DNA of 64,000 bases from Todiramphus chloris collaris (lineage: Eukaryota > Chordata > Aves > Coraciiformes > Alcedinidae): contig JANVCC010000049.1 in the NCBI GenBank assembly GCA_025345505.1, positions 5,582,588 through 5,646,587 of the forward strand, given 5' to 3'. The notes beneath the pieces are model-generated. The model saw only the letters and a program-made list of their open reading frames with translations. It was not told where the DNA came from and did not search any database. The position numbers and the translations under genes were made by a program. Below are positions 23,767 to 34,530 of this stretch, in pieces (the stretch's first letter is position 1; every line of letters begins with the position of its first letter).

Positions 23767-25868
23767 CTGAAGGATGCAGGAGTTATTTCTGCCATAGTTC
23801 TCTGAATATGCAAAATATCAGGGGTTTTTATCCAAGCTGGTTTCATCTATACAAAAATCATTCCTTCCAGTGCTTGCTAACAATCCACAAGAAACTTCCT
23901 CTTATGAAAGTAACAATGACAGGATATTTCTCCTTTAAAATTTATACCCACACTGAAAAGAAACTAGTCTCTGAAAAAAAACCAGAACTTGTCTGGAACA
24001 CAAAATATATCAAAAACAACTATGATAAATGACTAATTAGACCTCGAAGGGAAACATATTTGCAAATGCAGTACTGTCAGTCTGACTTCGAAGCTGTACT
24101 TAAAACCGACCCTGCACTTGAAGCTCTAACACTGCAATAAGAGATGCAATAAACCTCCTTTTCTCATTAAAAAAACAATCATCAGAAAAGTTCGCTGATA
24201 ACTTGAGTCAATCCTGATTGTTTTCTTCAACAGGTATATTAGGTAAGTCTGTGAAATATTGTCAACTTGTTCAAGAGGAAAACCCTTGGTTTTCTATGCC
24301 AGGCTAAGGACACATAAATCCTTCTTTTTTCCTTAGAATACGACTGTTCTAATAGCATTAAAGGTCTCATTCATTAAAGTACTATTTACTATTAATTAGC
24401 ATTTCAGGTCTCTTCGGTAAACAAGTCCCTCAAAGTGTGATCAAGTAGGAATTTGTTTAAAAAGTTAAAACTCCATCTCATAATTAATCTGAGTAAAATT
24501 ACACCTCAGACACTGACCCACTCTTGATTTTAAGAATGCTGTTAATGGCAAATTCCTCACAACCTTGAAGCAGCTGATCCAGCAGTGAAGTGACCTTTGC
24601 TGCCAAAAGCTCATTCCACAGAGTCCTGCAATCTGTCCAGCTCCAGCTTCCACAGAAGCCACAGTTACCTTTCTTTACAGGAGCAGAGAGGACCAGGTGT
24701 GTATTTCAAGAGCCCAGACAGGTCACAGCTCCTACATCAGCATTCCCAACCTGCTACCACAGTTTCCCATGCGTAAGTCACAGTATTCCTACAATGAAAA
24801 ACAATACAAACACTTGGCTCTTACCTGCACTTCACCTCCTATTAGCAGTTTACCACATAACAAATCAAACAAAGAAACAATACCAACAAACAAACCACCA
24901 CAAAGCCACAAGTCCAGCAGCCACAAAAACACACTTGGGGGAAAAAGAGGACAGAAGCTTTATTAGAGCTGCCTTCAACAGTCTTGGGGTCAGAGGCCGG
25001 TTACACTAACGTTTCCAACATCTCAGCACAACGGATTACTCCAACAGAACAGACAGCATTACTGTATGTCTTAGAAATCATGGACATCTTTCTGATAACA
25101 TCAGGACTTTTAGGAAAGCACTTATTTCAGAAGCTTCTTGGCTCCACAGATTTAATAATCATGATGATTCAGCTAGCAAGGTTCAGAAAAAGTTAATCGC
25201 AGTGTATTATCCGTACCCTTCACAACTGCCTAACAAAGACAGCTCTGGCTACAGCTGCACCACAGCTTGAAATGGTTGTTTCAGTTTACTCCTCCTCCAG
25301 CCAATCCTGCCATGAGTTCCTTAAAATCTGGTCCTCTTTCCAGCATTGCAATGAAGGCAAATCCAGTTTGAACACAGCAAAACCAGAAAGAGCAAAGCAT
25401 AGAAGGATAAAAGTATTATGGTTTACAAAAATTAGTAATAAGTCAGAGGAATATATTTTTAAATTCTACTGACAGTCCAGAAGCATTCTCTAAAAGCAAC
25501 TTCCGTGGTATTTCAGTAACTCAATGAAATGAAGATTTTTTTTTTTTTCATTTATTTTTAAAAGCCATCTGTTTTCTCATGAATCAAAAATTCCAAGGGA
25601 CACAACTACTTCTTGGCAATACTAAGTAATAAATAAAGTCTGACATTCCCTTGTTAGATCACCAGGGTTTTCAACAACTTCGCAGTTGATTCCCTTGAAG
25701 CAATGGTAACTAGGATTTCAGTGCATGTATAGCCATTCCTACTGAGAAATAGCAGGCAGCTGAACTAGATCAATGCATCATCTCACAGGATACACATGGA
25801 AAACTGAAAGAAAAAGGGTACTGAAATCTGAAACTCCATAGTTCATCTGGTAATTAATGAATACCTAC

Positions 25869-25897
25869 CTCAAGCTCAGACATAAAATTCAAGTTAG
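25869..25897 (-). other. Candidate short exon (29 nt) with ATG
   Basis: A very good minus-strand acceptor (TTGCACTTACTTTTTGTTACAG) and a consensus-like donor (CTTGAG|gtaggt) bracket only 29 nt. One frame is open and contains ATG TCT GAG CTT GAG, leaving in phase 0, which fits the candidate at 23689-23766. The ATG context is weak (T at -3 and +4). The strong sites may still be a decoy pair. Confidence 0.15.
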
Positions 25898-26149
25898 CTG
25901 TAACAAAAAGTAAGTGCAATACATAGCCACTGACATCACAGCATACAAAATTCTCATTAAATCTATACTAAAAAATGGTAATTAAAAATAACCATGTTCA
26001 CATTGTGCATCCCATTACCAGGAAACAAAAAGTGCAATTAATAAAACAGGTTTTTCACTACATGGTGAACCCAGTTACAGCCATCACACAGATGACTCAA
26101 AAAAAAGATATTTCAGCTCTCAACTTTCCTTTTTCATAACATGGAAACA

Positions 26150-26375
26150 GAATAGACTAACCAGATGTAAGAAATGAAGTTCCTCACTTCACTCTGAAGA
26201 TAGTCAAGCATTGCAACAGGTCGGTGGGATCGCCACGCTTAAGAGTTTTTCAAGATCCAACTGGACTAAGCCCAAAGCCACAATGCAGTTGGAATTCAGC
26301 AGTGACACTGCACTGAAGGGGGGACTGAACTAGACACTAAGGCTCCTTCCAACCTGAAGAGGCTCTGATCCTGGG
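26150..26375 (+). mobile_element. CR1 LINE, old diverged 3' fragment
   Basis: The order 'gcattgcaacaggtc' (compare 'cactggaacaggtt'), 'tttttcaagatccaactgga', 'gggactgaactagac' and 'ggctccttccaacctgaaga' follows the end of CR1 ORF2 and the 3' UTR on the plus strand. The copy is strongly diverged and the tail is degraded, so it is older than the copies at 18.4 and 55.9 kb. Confidence 0.65.
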
Positions 26376-26834
26376 AAATATTATGATTTTCACTCATCCT
26401 TTTGTAAATACAGCTTAAAATAATCCTAGAAGCACGTGGCAGCTTGTGTTTCAGTCTCTGAGGGTTGCTCTGTGATGGAACAGTGCTCTCTCACACACCA
26501 CATACACACGTTTATTGCATGATGTTCTCCTTGGGTTTATGTAATTACCTAAGGAGAAGAATGCAGCAGGAAAAAACACAGAAGCACCAACTCCAAGTCG
26601 TCCACCTCATCCTTCTCCATATGTACTTGTGCAAAGAAGTTAAATGGTATTTTGATGTTAACTTACAAGTGAAAACAGTCACTCCTGTTTCCCTGGAATG
26701 TGACATCCAGCTATTACACTAAACTTTCTGTGTAAACCACACCTTCACAAACTTAGTAAAACAAAGGTGATTAACAACAACAACAAATAAAAATCAATCT
26801 CTCCGGTTTAGCAATTTAAGAAGAAAAGGAAAAT

Positions 26835-26873
26835 AAAAGAGAAAAAAAAGAAGGAAAAGAAGAAAAAAAAAGA
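26835..26873 (+). repeat. Uninterrupted polypurine tract
   Basis: Thirty-nine consecutive A/G bases; with one T at 26834 the purine-rich run extends back to about 26818. It is followed by C at 26874. On the minus strand it is a long polypyrimidine tract. It lies about 0.6 kb from the CpG island. Confidence 0.85.
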
Positions 26874-27439
26874 CATAGAAGCTCCCCTACCCTCGTACAC
26901 TAATTTATCAGTGAAGCAATAGAAAGTAAAGATAAACTGACACAAAAGAGGTCATTTGCTTCTGTGAGTTTTTTTCTTCAGGGTTAAGTTATAAGTCTTA
27001 AAATATTTTCACTGGGTTAATATTTTTAGGTGTAGCTTTCCCAGAAGTCCACACAAGGACCTGGTCTGAACCCTGCCGCTTGCAGGGCACATGGCAGAAG
27101 GAAAGGCTCTAGATAGACCTCAAACCTGAGTTCACAGAAAGTCGTGTTGGGATTTAATTACCTTTATTTCAAAACACAGCTTGCCAAAAATTTTGGCCGA
27201 ACTTTCTATTAGTACAGAAAACGCGAAACCAGGGAGAAGTGCAACATAAAACAAGCTCAGCTGTAGTTTATGACTAAACACAACAGCACTCTGAGGTACA
27301 CTGCAATTTTACCCCAGGGAGAACAACTCAAGCTCCCGAAACTGCCCAGGGATGCTGTGCTGCCCCTGATCTCTGAAGGGCAGCAGTGCCGCTGTCCCTG
27401 GAGGGCAGCTCCCTGGCGGACACGGTGCCCAGAGCTGTG

Positions 27440-27662
27440 GGACAGCTCCCTCCCCGCGCTGCCCCAGGCTCCCTCCGGACCACACCGACCACGGCTCCCT
27501 CGCGCTCGCCCCGCCCCGCGCGGCTGCCGGGGCCGCGCTCCGCCCGCCAGGTGGCGCTGCAGCTCCAGCGCTGCGGGCGCGCGGCGCCGGCGGTTGCCCA
27601 CCGGGCGGGACGGGACCGGGGGGAGCGGGAACCGCCGTCCCCTCAGACAAGCCGCTACTAGG
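27440..27662. promoter_or_regulatory. CpG island, probable promoter
   Basis: By my count about 34 CpG dinucleotides fall within about 200 bases here, while the surrounding tens of kilobases have almost none. The block is GC-rich, has no TATA-like box and contains a GC box (CCCCGCCCC at 27509-27517) and a CTCF-like core at 27544-27557. In birds such unmethylated-type islands usually mark promoters. Direction cannot be fixed from sequence: open frames of 190 (+) and 141 (-) codons across it are explained by the lack of stop codons in GC-rich DNA. A bidirectional promoter or a distal enhancer are alternatives. Confidence 0.7.
27544..27557 (+). promoter_or_regulatory. CTCF-like core motif
   Basis: The sequence CCGCCAGGTGGCGC fits the published CTCF core (CCASYAGRKGGCRS) at every position except the third (G instead of A). 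It sits inside the CpG island, in forward orientation. The match is strong; occupancy is unknown. Confidence 0.55.
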
Positions 27663-28082
27663 GGTCGTTTCGAATCAGGCATCCTTCAATCGGAAGTGCA
27701 GCAGGAAGTACCACAAGGAATACAACAAAATCCAGAGGGCTGTTGCACGTGTGGGTTGGTAACACGCTGTGCTGCAACACTGCTCACTCGGACATTCACA
27801 CCCTGCCCCTCACCGCACACATCTCTAACAATCTGTGGATAAGGCAACGTTTTAGTTAAATACATAAAAAAGGGGGTTAAAAAGGAATTCAGCTCCTTTT
27901 TTTCAAACCAGAACTGATCTGGCCACGACTGCACCAACACCTGCACATCCTGCACGCTCAGTTCAGCCAGCTGCAGCAGCGGCTTTTGCTAACCAGTCTG
28001 TCTACTGTGTTCTCCTGTCGACATTTAAAAGGCTAGCGTGGCTGGACATTTTGGAACAGGTTTAAAACAGACACCCATCCTT

Positions 28083-28545
28083 ACAGAATCTCAGCATGGC
28101 AGGGGCTGCAAGGGACCTCTGGAGATCGTCTCTCCCACCCCCCAGGCAGAACAGGGTCACCTACGGCAGCTTGCCCAAGATCACGCCCAGGCACGTTTGG
28201 AAAGTTTACTGAGAAGCAGACTCCACAATCTCTCTGGGCAGCCTCTTCCAGCCTCTGTCTCCCTCACAGGGAGGAAGTTTTTTCTGATGTTGAGGTGAAA
28301 CTTCCCACATTGCAGTTTGTGCCCACTGCCCCTCGTCCTATCACTGGGCACCACTGAAAAGAGACTGGCCCCATCCTCTTGACACCCACCCTTTAGATAC
28401 TGAAAAGCATTGATAAGATCCCCTCTCATTCTCTTCCCCAGGCTAAACAGCCCCAAGTCTCCCAGCCTTTCCTCCTAAGAGAGATGTTCCAGTCCATCAT
28501 CACTGTAGCCTCCACTGGACTCTCTCCAGTCCCCGTCTACCTGTA
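28083..28545 (-). mobile_element. CR1 LINE, 5'-truncated
   Basis: In plus-strand reading it starts with 'cagaatctcagcatggcag', then 'gggacctctggagatcgtc', and proceeds through 'ctgggcagcctcttccag', 'cctatcactgggcacc' and 'aggctaaacagccccaa'. These are ordered landmarks of antisense CR1. About 0.46 kb of the 3' part is kept. Confidence 0.92.
28181..28456 (-). pseudogene. CR1 ORF2 C-terminal fragment, frameshifted
   Basis: The minus-strand open frame shows [20 protein letters not shown], then [15 protein letters not shown] and [14 protein letters not shown], matching the tail of CR1 ORF2. After this point the expected HWNRLPREV-like block is not in frame ([12 protein letters not shown] is read instead), which shows a frameshift near 28250. 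Reverse transcriptase and endonuclease domains are missing. It is a dead copy inside the CR1 at 28083-28545. Confidence 0.8.
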
Positions 28546-31500
28546 AGGAAAATTTTTAAAAAGGCACTGACACAACCTGTCAACCTCTGTTATGTTTTTC
28601 TGACTTTCTTTTCAACAGGATAATTTACAGCTGGAATGTCAAGCTTAACCATCAATTTCTTCCTCCTTCCAAAATTAATCTTAAGCTGCTATTAAGACTT
28701 TACCCACCACTACCAATTTCATTTTGAAAGAGCTGACTCAATTAACATCTTCCCAGAACATTTACCACACACAAATATGAAGCAGACTTTTATGAAATCT
28801 ACTGTGTACAGCCATTTTCCTACCTCAAAACACAGCTCACAGGTAAATACACATTTTTGCTGTATCAATGTAAACAAGTCTTCTACCAAACTAGCTTCAT
28901 TTTAGTACCAGCCTCCAAAAAACATCGGTAGTGTACAGTCTGAGAAATTAAATCAGTGCTAGCTTTGCAGTAATTGCAAAAGTCACTGAAGTAGTCAATG
29001 AATTACACATAGGACTGTAAAAAAAAAAAGAATTTAAGTGATAATTTTCAACAGGGTAATTTTAAGCTACTTTGTCTCATCTCACAAGCATCAAAGTGAC
29101 ATGTTTTCACAGTCAAATCTTAATCATTGTGTTTTGCAGACCTGTTGATAAAGCCTACAGGAATTCTAATTAGTGTGCTTCTGCATTACTGCTTCTGCTC
29201 TGTATTCCACTGTTCTCAGCATGTGCTCTCCTCTTGCAGCTTGTTCAGTCAAGGATGAATAGAACCACTGGAATCTTGGCTTTGATCCAAATTACAAAAC
29301 CTGTAGAATTTATTGTTTGAATCCTCCCTTTATTCATCCTCTCTAATTTTCTGTCGCCAGTCGCCTACATTTGGAGGGCAAAGGAAAATCTTACTTCCTT
29401 AAAATCAGAAAACTGGTCTTTCGTAAAGGCAACTTTAAGTAATAAAAAACAGTAAAAATGACTAATAGTAATAAAGTGACAGTAATAAAGTAACAATAAA
29501 ATAGAAAGGAATAAAAAGTAAAAGGCATTTAAAGTAATGATTTTAGATATTCAGACTTAACATGAATAGGGAGAATTCTAATGAGATGTTGGAGCACTAC
29601 TTTCATCTGCCTTTTTGCAGTGAATTACCTCCCTAGGAAAGAGGCTTTATTATACTACAATTTGTATTTTTAATATCTCTATTTTTATACTAAAGAAGTA
29701 CGCAACAGTTTAAGTTTGCTGGATGTCACACAAAAAATGAACTTCCTTATTGGTTTTGTGATCTGCTGCAGTAAAACAGTGATGGAAGCTGGTTGTGCAG
29801 AGTCAGAAAGTCAACAACTCTGCTTAATTTCCCTTCCCCCCTTTGCTTCCAGAAGCTACATAATTCACCTCACAATGTCTTTAGTGCTAAGACAAGATAC
29901 TATTTTTAATGATTTTCTTAAGTTAATAACTTAATTAATAAAACAACAAAAAACCAAACACACAAAAAAGCACCAAACAAAAAAACAATCCACCCCAACA
30001 CAATGGAAAAATGAAACTGGGGTAGTAAAAACACCTACCAGTGACATTATCCTTTTAAACTTGCTCAACAGAAGATGCAACAGCAGTATCTTCAACATAA
30101 AACCTACTCTGATGCCAGTTTTCACAATAAGTTAACACAAATGTACTGATAACAAATTTAAATAAACATTAACATTTGGAAAAAGAAAGTATTTCTCAAC
30201 AAAGCATGGACCAGAATAGTCCCATATGTCAGAAGGCCGTATTCCCAAAGCAGGTATGTCACAGTACAGTGAATAAAGGAAATACATGGAAGTTAAAGAT
30301 TCAAGTAGAATGCAAACATTATTTTTCTGCTATTCAGTGTCTTACTACAGTGTGCAGCACAACCAGCCATTACAACATACTGTACGAACTGGAAAATGCT
30401 TGGACATTACTGAATCACCAGATTCCTTGTCAAACTGAAATCCTGGCAGATCTAATGTGCTATCAACATTATTACTCTTCAATGAACTCTTAGGAAGCCC
30501 TCTAAGTCTTGTTTTTAAGGAGGTGAAATCATACCATGTAACATTATTGTGTTAATGACATCCTCCAGTGTGTGTAAACAGGAACTATCCTTCCACCTCG
30601 TGGTAAGGCAATAGCACAACAGAAAACCAGCCAGAGGTCTCCCTACTTCACTAACAGTTTTCAGCTTATGGCACCAAATGAATCCTAAAACACAGAAATG
30701 TAAGTGGGGATAAGGCTGTGTCTAGTTCCTGGTGGTTTCGGTTTTTTCTGTGGTGGGGTTTTTTTTTAATAAATTAAGTCTTACTGCAATACCACTCAGA
30801 GATACTCCCCTACAAAAACAAAATGCACAGACTTTGTCTATCAAGCATTAATGTAAAAGACATTTTTATCCAGACCTGGCTGCATTTCTTTTTTTTGTTA
30901 TTGTTACTTTTTCAAAAAGAGGGATAGGAGGGGAAAAACAAACGAAACAGAAATCCAATTATTCAACAAGAATTTCATCAGGAAATTTTCCTCCAATAAA
31001 GCCCAGCAGTTGATAGTGTGATCACCAGCTATAAAAATACCAGTTGTACAAAGCCTGACCCAATTTCTGTCAAAGGTATATGGATTTATGCTTCACCTAG
31101 ATAGCATAAATACCTGTAATTTAGATCTAACCAAGCTTTGGACATCCAAAATCATGGATCTTCTGAAATAACTCTACCAAGAAATGGAGGACAGAAGTAC
31201 ATTCCTGAGACACAATCCACATTCTTTGATACAGAACATGACTAAGCCCATATAGTACAGACTCGTGTTCCAAGTATTCCATCGCACAACTGAGCATAGC
31301 AGAAGCACCTTACAGACACATGACTAATACTCTAATCACATACTGTCTTGGAATTAGGCCCTTTGCTCTCCAGACATGCCTTAATCTAACAGTAATTTAC
31401 TTAGCAAAACTTTCTAAAGCCTAATGTTTTAACCAACTGGAAAAGCACCAAGCTGACAAAAACTAGCAACTCATTTTGAGAAACTTGCTGAGGTTTTGAG

Positions 31501-34437
31501 ATAATATTTGCACTGTGCACTCATAATTTAAGGTACTTCTAACTACTTTGATATAAAGTATCTGAGATCAACTCTATATTATCCCGTAACAGCTGCTGGG
31601 CTTTAAATTCTCCTCTTTTCCATAACACTAGAGGAAGAAAAGTCATTAAAGGCAGGTAATGTAAATAGGGCAATCCTGTTAGACAAGGAGTGGAAAGACT
31701 CTCTATCAAGCAGAACACTGTTCAGCCTTACAGCTTACCTTACCATCACAGCCACTACAGCAGTGCTGAATGACTACATTCATTGCTGTCACAAAGAACA
31801 TCAGCAGGACTGCTCCAAATTATTAATACGCTCAAATTGGTTACAATCAAGAAGGATTAGGAAAATTACAGTTTGAGTACATAAAAAGTGGCTTTCCCCC
31901 AACTCACAAAAAAATGTCACTATACTAAACTGTTCGTCTCTCCTGCTATGTTACTTGTACAGAGAGCAGCACTGACTTGGAGTCCAGCTGTGTGACAGAC
32001 AACTATGTCTTTATGTCAGCCCTCTAGGACACCTTTTTCATAGAAGTGAAGAGCAATTTAGCTGCATGAGTTCCATTAACATTAATGGGTGCCACACAGC
32101 TAAATCCCTGCACCCCACTCTAAAATTTTATATCTCTGTGTAATTAGAAGTAATTTTCTCCAAAGTGACTTACTTTGTAAGCGATTGTGTGAAGAGACAA
32201 CAGAAAAATATTGTAGTGCCATCCACCATGACATCAGTGACACAACTCTCCTGAAACACCCAGGCCAGGATTTCCCAGGATTCTAGCCATTTCCCTTTTG
32301 CTTTCCCAAGTTCTTAGCTTCTTCCTCCAAAGTATTTTGATGTCTGAAAACCAATTTCACGTTATTTTCCCTTCACAAGTGTACAAAGTAATACTGATAT
32401 TAAACTTTCCTCTCTTATAAATTCAGTCACAGAAACCAAGTATTTAAGTTCCGTGCTTCTACTTCTTTGGGCCTGCTACATCACTTCAGAACAACCCCTG
32501 CTGGATGAGCTAACAGCTCATTAACACCCCTTTTCCAATGCTTTGCTAACTGGTGGGTTTAATCTTGCAGAGCAACTGCTGCTGCCAACCTTTCTGCACC
32601 AGGCCAGAAAGATCATTCCATGTCTGCTTCCAGGTCGTGTTCAACAACTCACCCGCTATTTCTACTTTGACATACAATGAAATGAAGTAATGATCTTCTG
32701 CTTTATGTGTGCATAAAATAGAATGACAAAGAAAATACGACTTATCCACACTAAGAATATCTGCATTGGCAAAAAAAAAGAATTAAATCTCTCTAGAGAA
32801 AACACAAATAATCTGCCAGAAACAGACGGAGGACCTGAGATAAGCAGGTTACCTGCATGCTCTCCAGAGAAGCAACTGTCTCCAGACAAAGGAGCATCAG
32901 TAGAGGTTCAGGCAGGATACTTACTGAGAGATGCTACAGTTACACATACAGAAGAAACTATGTGCAAACAATAAGTAGGAAGGACAACGTAAAAACACCA
33001 TCAATCAATCTTGAGGTGAGATTATGAGTGTGTTTTGCCAAGTGTCATATGATGCATCCCTCTCACATTATTTGAGTCACTGTAAGGATGACTTGAATAA
33101 AGCACAGATGGGTCAAAAGACAGATAAAAGGTAACCACTACAAGCAGAATAAAGAGCAAAGAGGGAAAAATGCATTAACAGACATGATGTAGGAAAAAAA
33201 AAAGCAGCAAACAAGTAAAGAAACAGCAGCATGATGAAAAAGCATTTCAACATGTCTGAGATGCTTGTTAAGAGAAAATACTAACAGGACTTTCGGCTCA
33301 CTCCACCTCGTCATTCAACTACGTAATGCACGCTTGACCTATCTGGTGGTGTGAGCTGTAACTAACACAGAATTTTTGGATTACCCGCAAACTAAACTAG
33401 AAACTTCACATGGAAGGTTTTAACTATTCAAGTGCCTCTTAGAAGTCCGCACAACTCCAGAAACTTTGCCCCACTTCTGATGATGGCTGCATGGTGTACC
33501 AGCACCAGCCACTGCCCTAACAGGCCAATTGTTTGGCTCATGCACTAAGGTCCATTGCAACCAAGAGCCACTGCCATCCAGGAAATGCTTCTCCACGCAC
33601 AGAAATGGAGCCATTTGTTTCAGTTAGCATCTTTATCAACACCAAGCAAAATCCCACGTTACTCTGATTGTTGCCACTTTCACGTGCAAGCTGAACTGCA
33701 GTTACCCATATATTTTTTCATATTCTTTTGGCAATAGCTCATTTTAGTGTTACACTTCAAATGAAAGAGTAATTTTTCCTCTCAACACTTCTAAAGTGCT
33801 TTCCAATTTTCACAATATTTTGAATGGGTGTGGAAAACAGCAAGCTATTAACACTTCTTTTAGTGACACTGCATTCCTAGTGCCCCTCATAAAGCTGTTT
33901 TCTCTTAAAAAGTCACATTAATGAAGCCACAGCTTCCCAAGTGAGTTCCCTGAGCTATTACACACACCTCATTTTCAATAGCTTTATATAGCTTTTATCC
34001 TCATGAAGTTATGACCATTATCATGTAAATATATTCTAGAAAGACTTAAAGAGCCAGAATTCTGTGCCTGTGGAACATAACAGCCACTACAAAAGATTCC
34101 CACCACCTTTATAAATAAACTCAAGTCACATTACTTGGACAATGAGACACAATTTAAGTGGACAGAGATAGTTCTAAAGATACACAGATTAAAAATTAAA
34201 TAAATACATCAACTTAATAGCATATTAAAAACGTTTCCCCATTATCAGCTGCAACTGTGACATTACTCTGTGCTAACGAACTCATCAGTCTGGTAAGCAT
34301 CTCTGATAAAAGCTCAGCACAAGTGTAAACAAGTGTATGCCACAACTCTTACTAAAGCATCTGTGAAAATACTTGATTGCCTGGAATGCTAACCTACTCC
34401 CGTTTCCTTTTTCCTTTGTTTTCTTTTTATTCTTTAG
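28546..34437. other. Noncoding DNA; no gene recognised
   Basis: Nothing of recognisable product on either strand. There is an A/C-rich low-complexity patch at 29938-30001 and a T/G-rich island at 30731-30768. No recent transposable element ends were seen. Confidence 0.6.
29938..30001. repeat. A/C-rich low-complexity patch
   Basis: About 60 bases with (A)3-7 and CC/CAC blocks, composition like the patches at 16.9 kb and 58.6 kb. It explains the odd minus-strand peptide rich in F, V, C and L here. Confidence 0.75.
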
Positions 34438-34530
34438 CAATTAATTATATATCCCCCCCTTTTAAAAAAGGCAGTAACAATGGCTGAGAAAACATCAATT
34501 CATTCAGTCAGAACCCAGCCACTGAGCATG
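34438..34530 (+). other. Candidate first coding exon (93 nt) with strong splice sites
   Basis: A 40-base polypyrimidine tract (34396-34435) ends TCTTTAG, and the segment ends GAGCATG|gtgagt, a near-consensus donor. The 93 nt are open in phase 0 throughout. They contain ATG in a favourable context (AACAATGG; A at -3, G at +4) followed by MAEKTSIHSVRTQPLSM up to the donor. It lies about 6.8 kb downstream of the CpG island on the plus strand. No family is recognised. This is one of the two best splice-site pairs I found, but no homology or transcript supports it. Confidence 0.27.

Larger units (their letters stand above)
19188..26149. other. Noncoding DNA; no gene recognised
   Basis: AT-rich with short unrelated open frames. 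T/G-rich islands lie at 21412-21443 and 22060-22078. A 15-base T run is near 25536. Minus-strand exon candidates at 21973-22014, 23157-23199, 23689-23766 and 25869-25897 are the only coding-like hints. Confidence 0.55.

Noticed and set aside
27660..27680. TTCGAATC resembling a tRNA B box
   Set aside because: No T-arm stem around it, no A box at the right distance and no cloverleaf.
27270..27842. 190-codon open frame (+) and 141-codon frame (-) across the CpG island
   Set aside because: The composition (R, P, A, G-rich) is what GC-rich DNA gives in any frame. Both strands are open at once and neither resembles a protein family.
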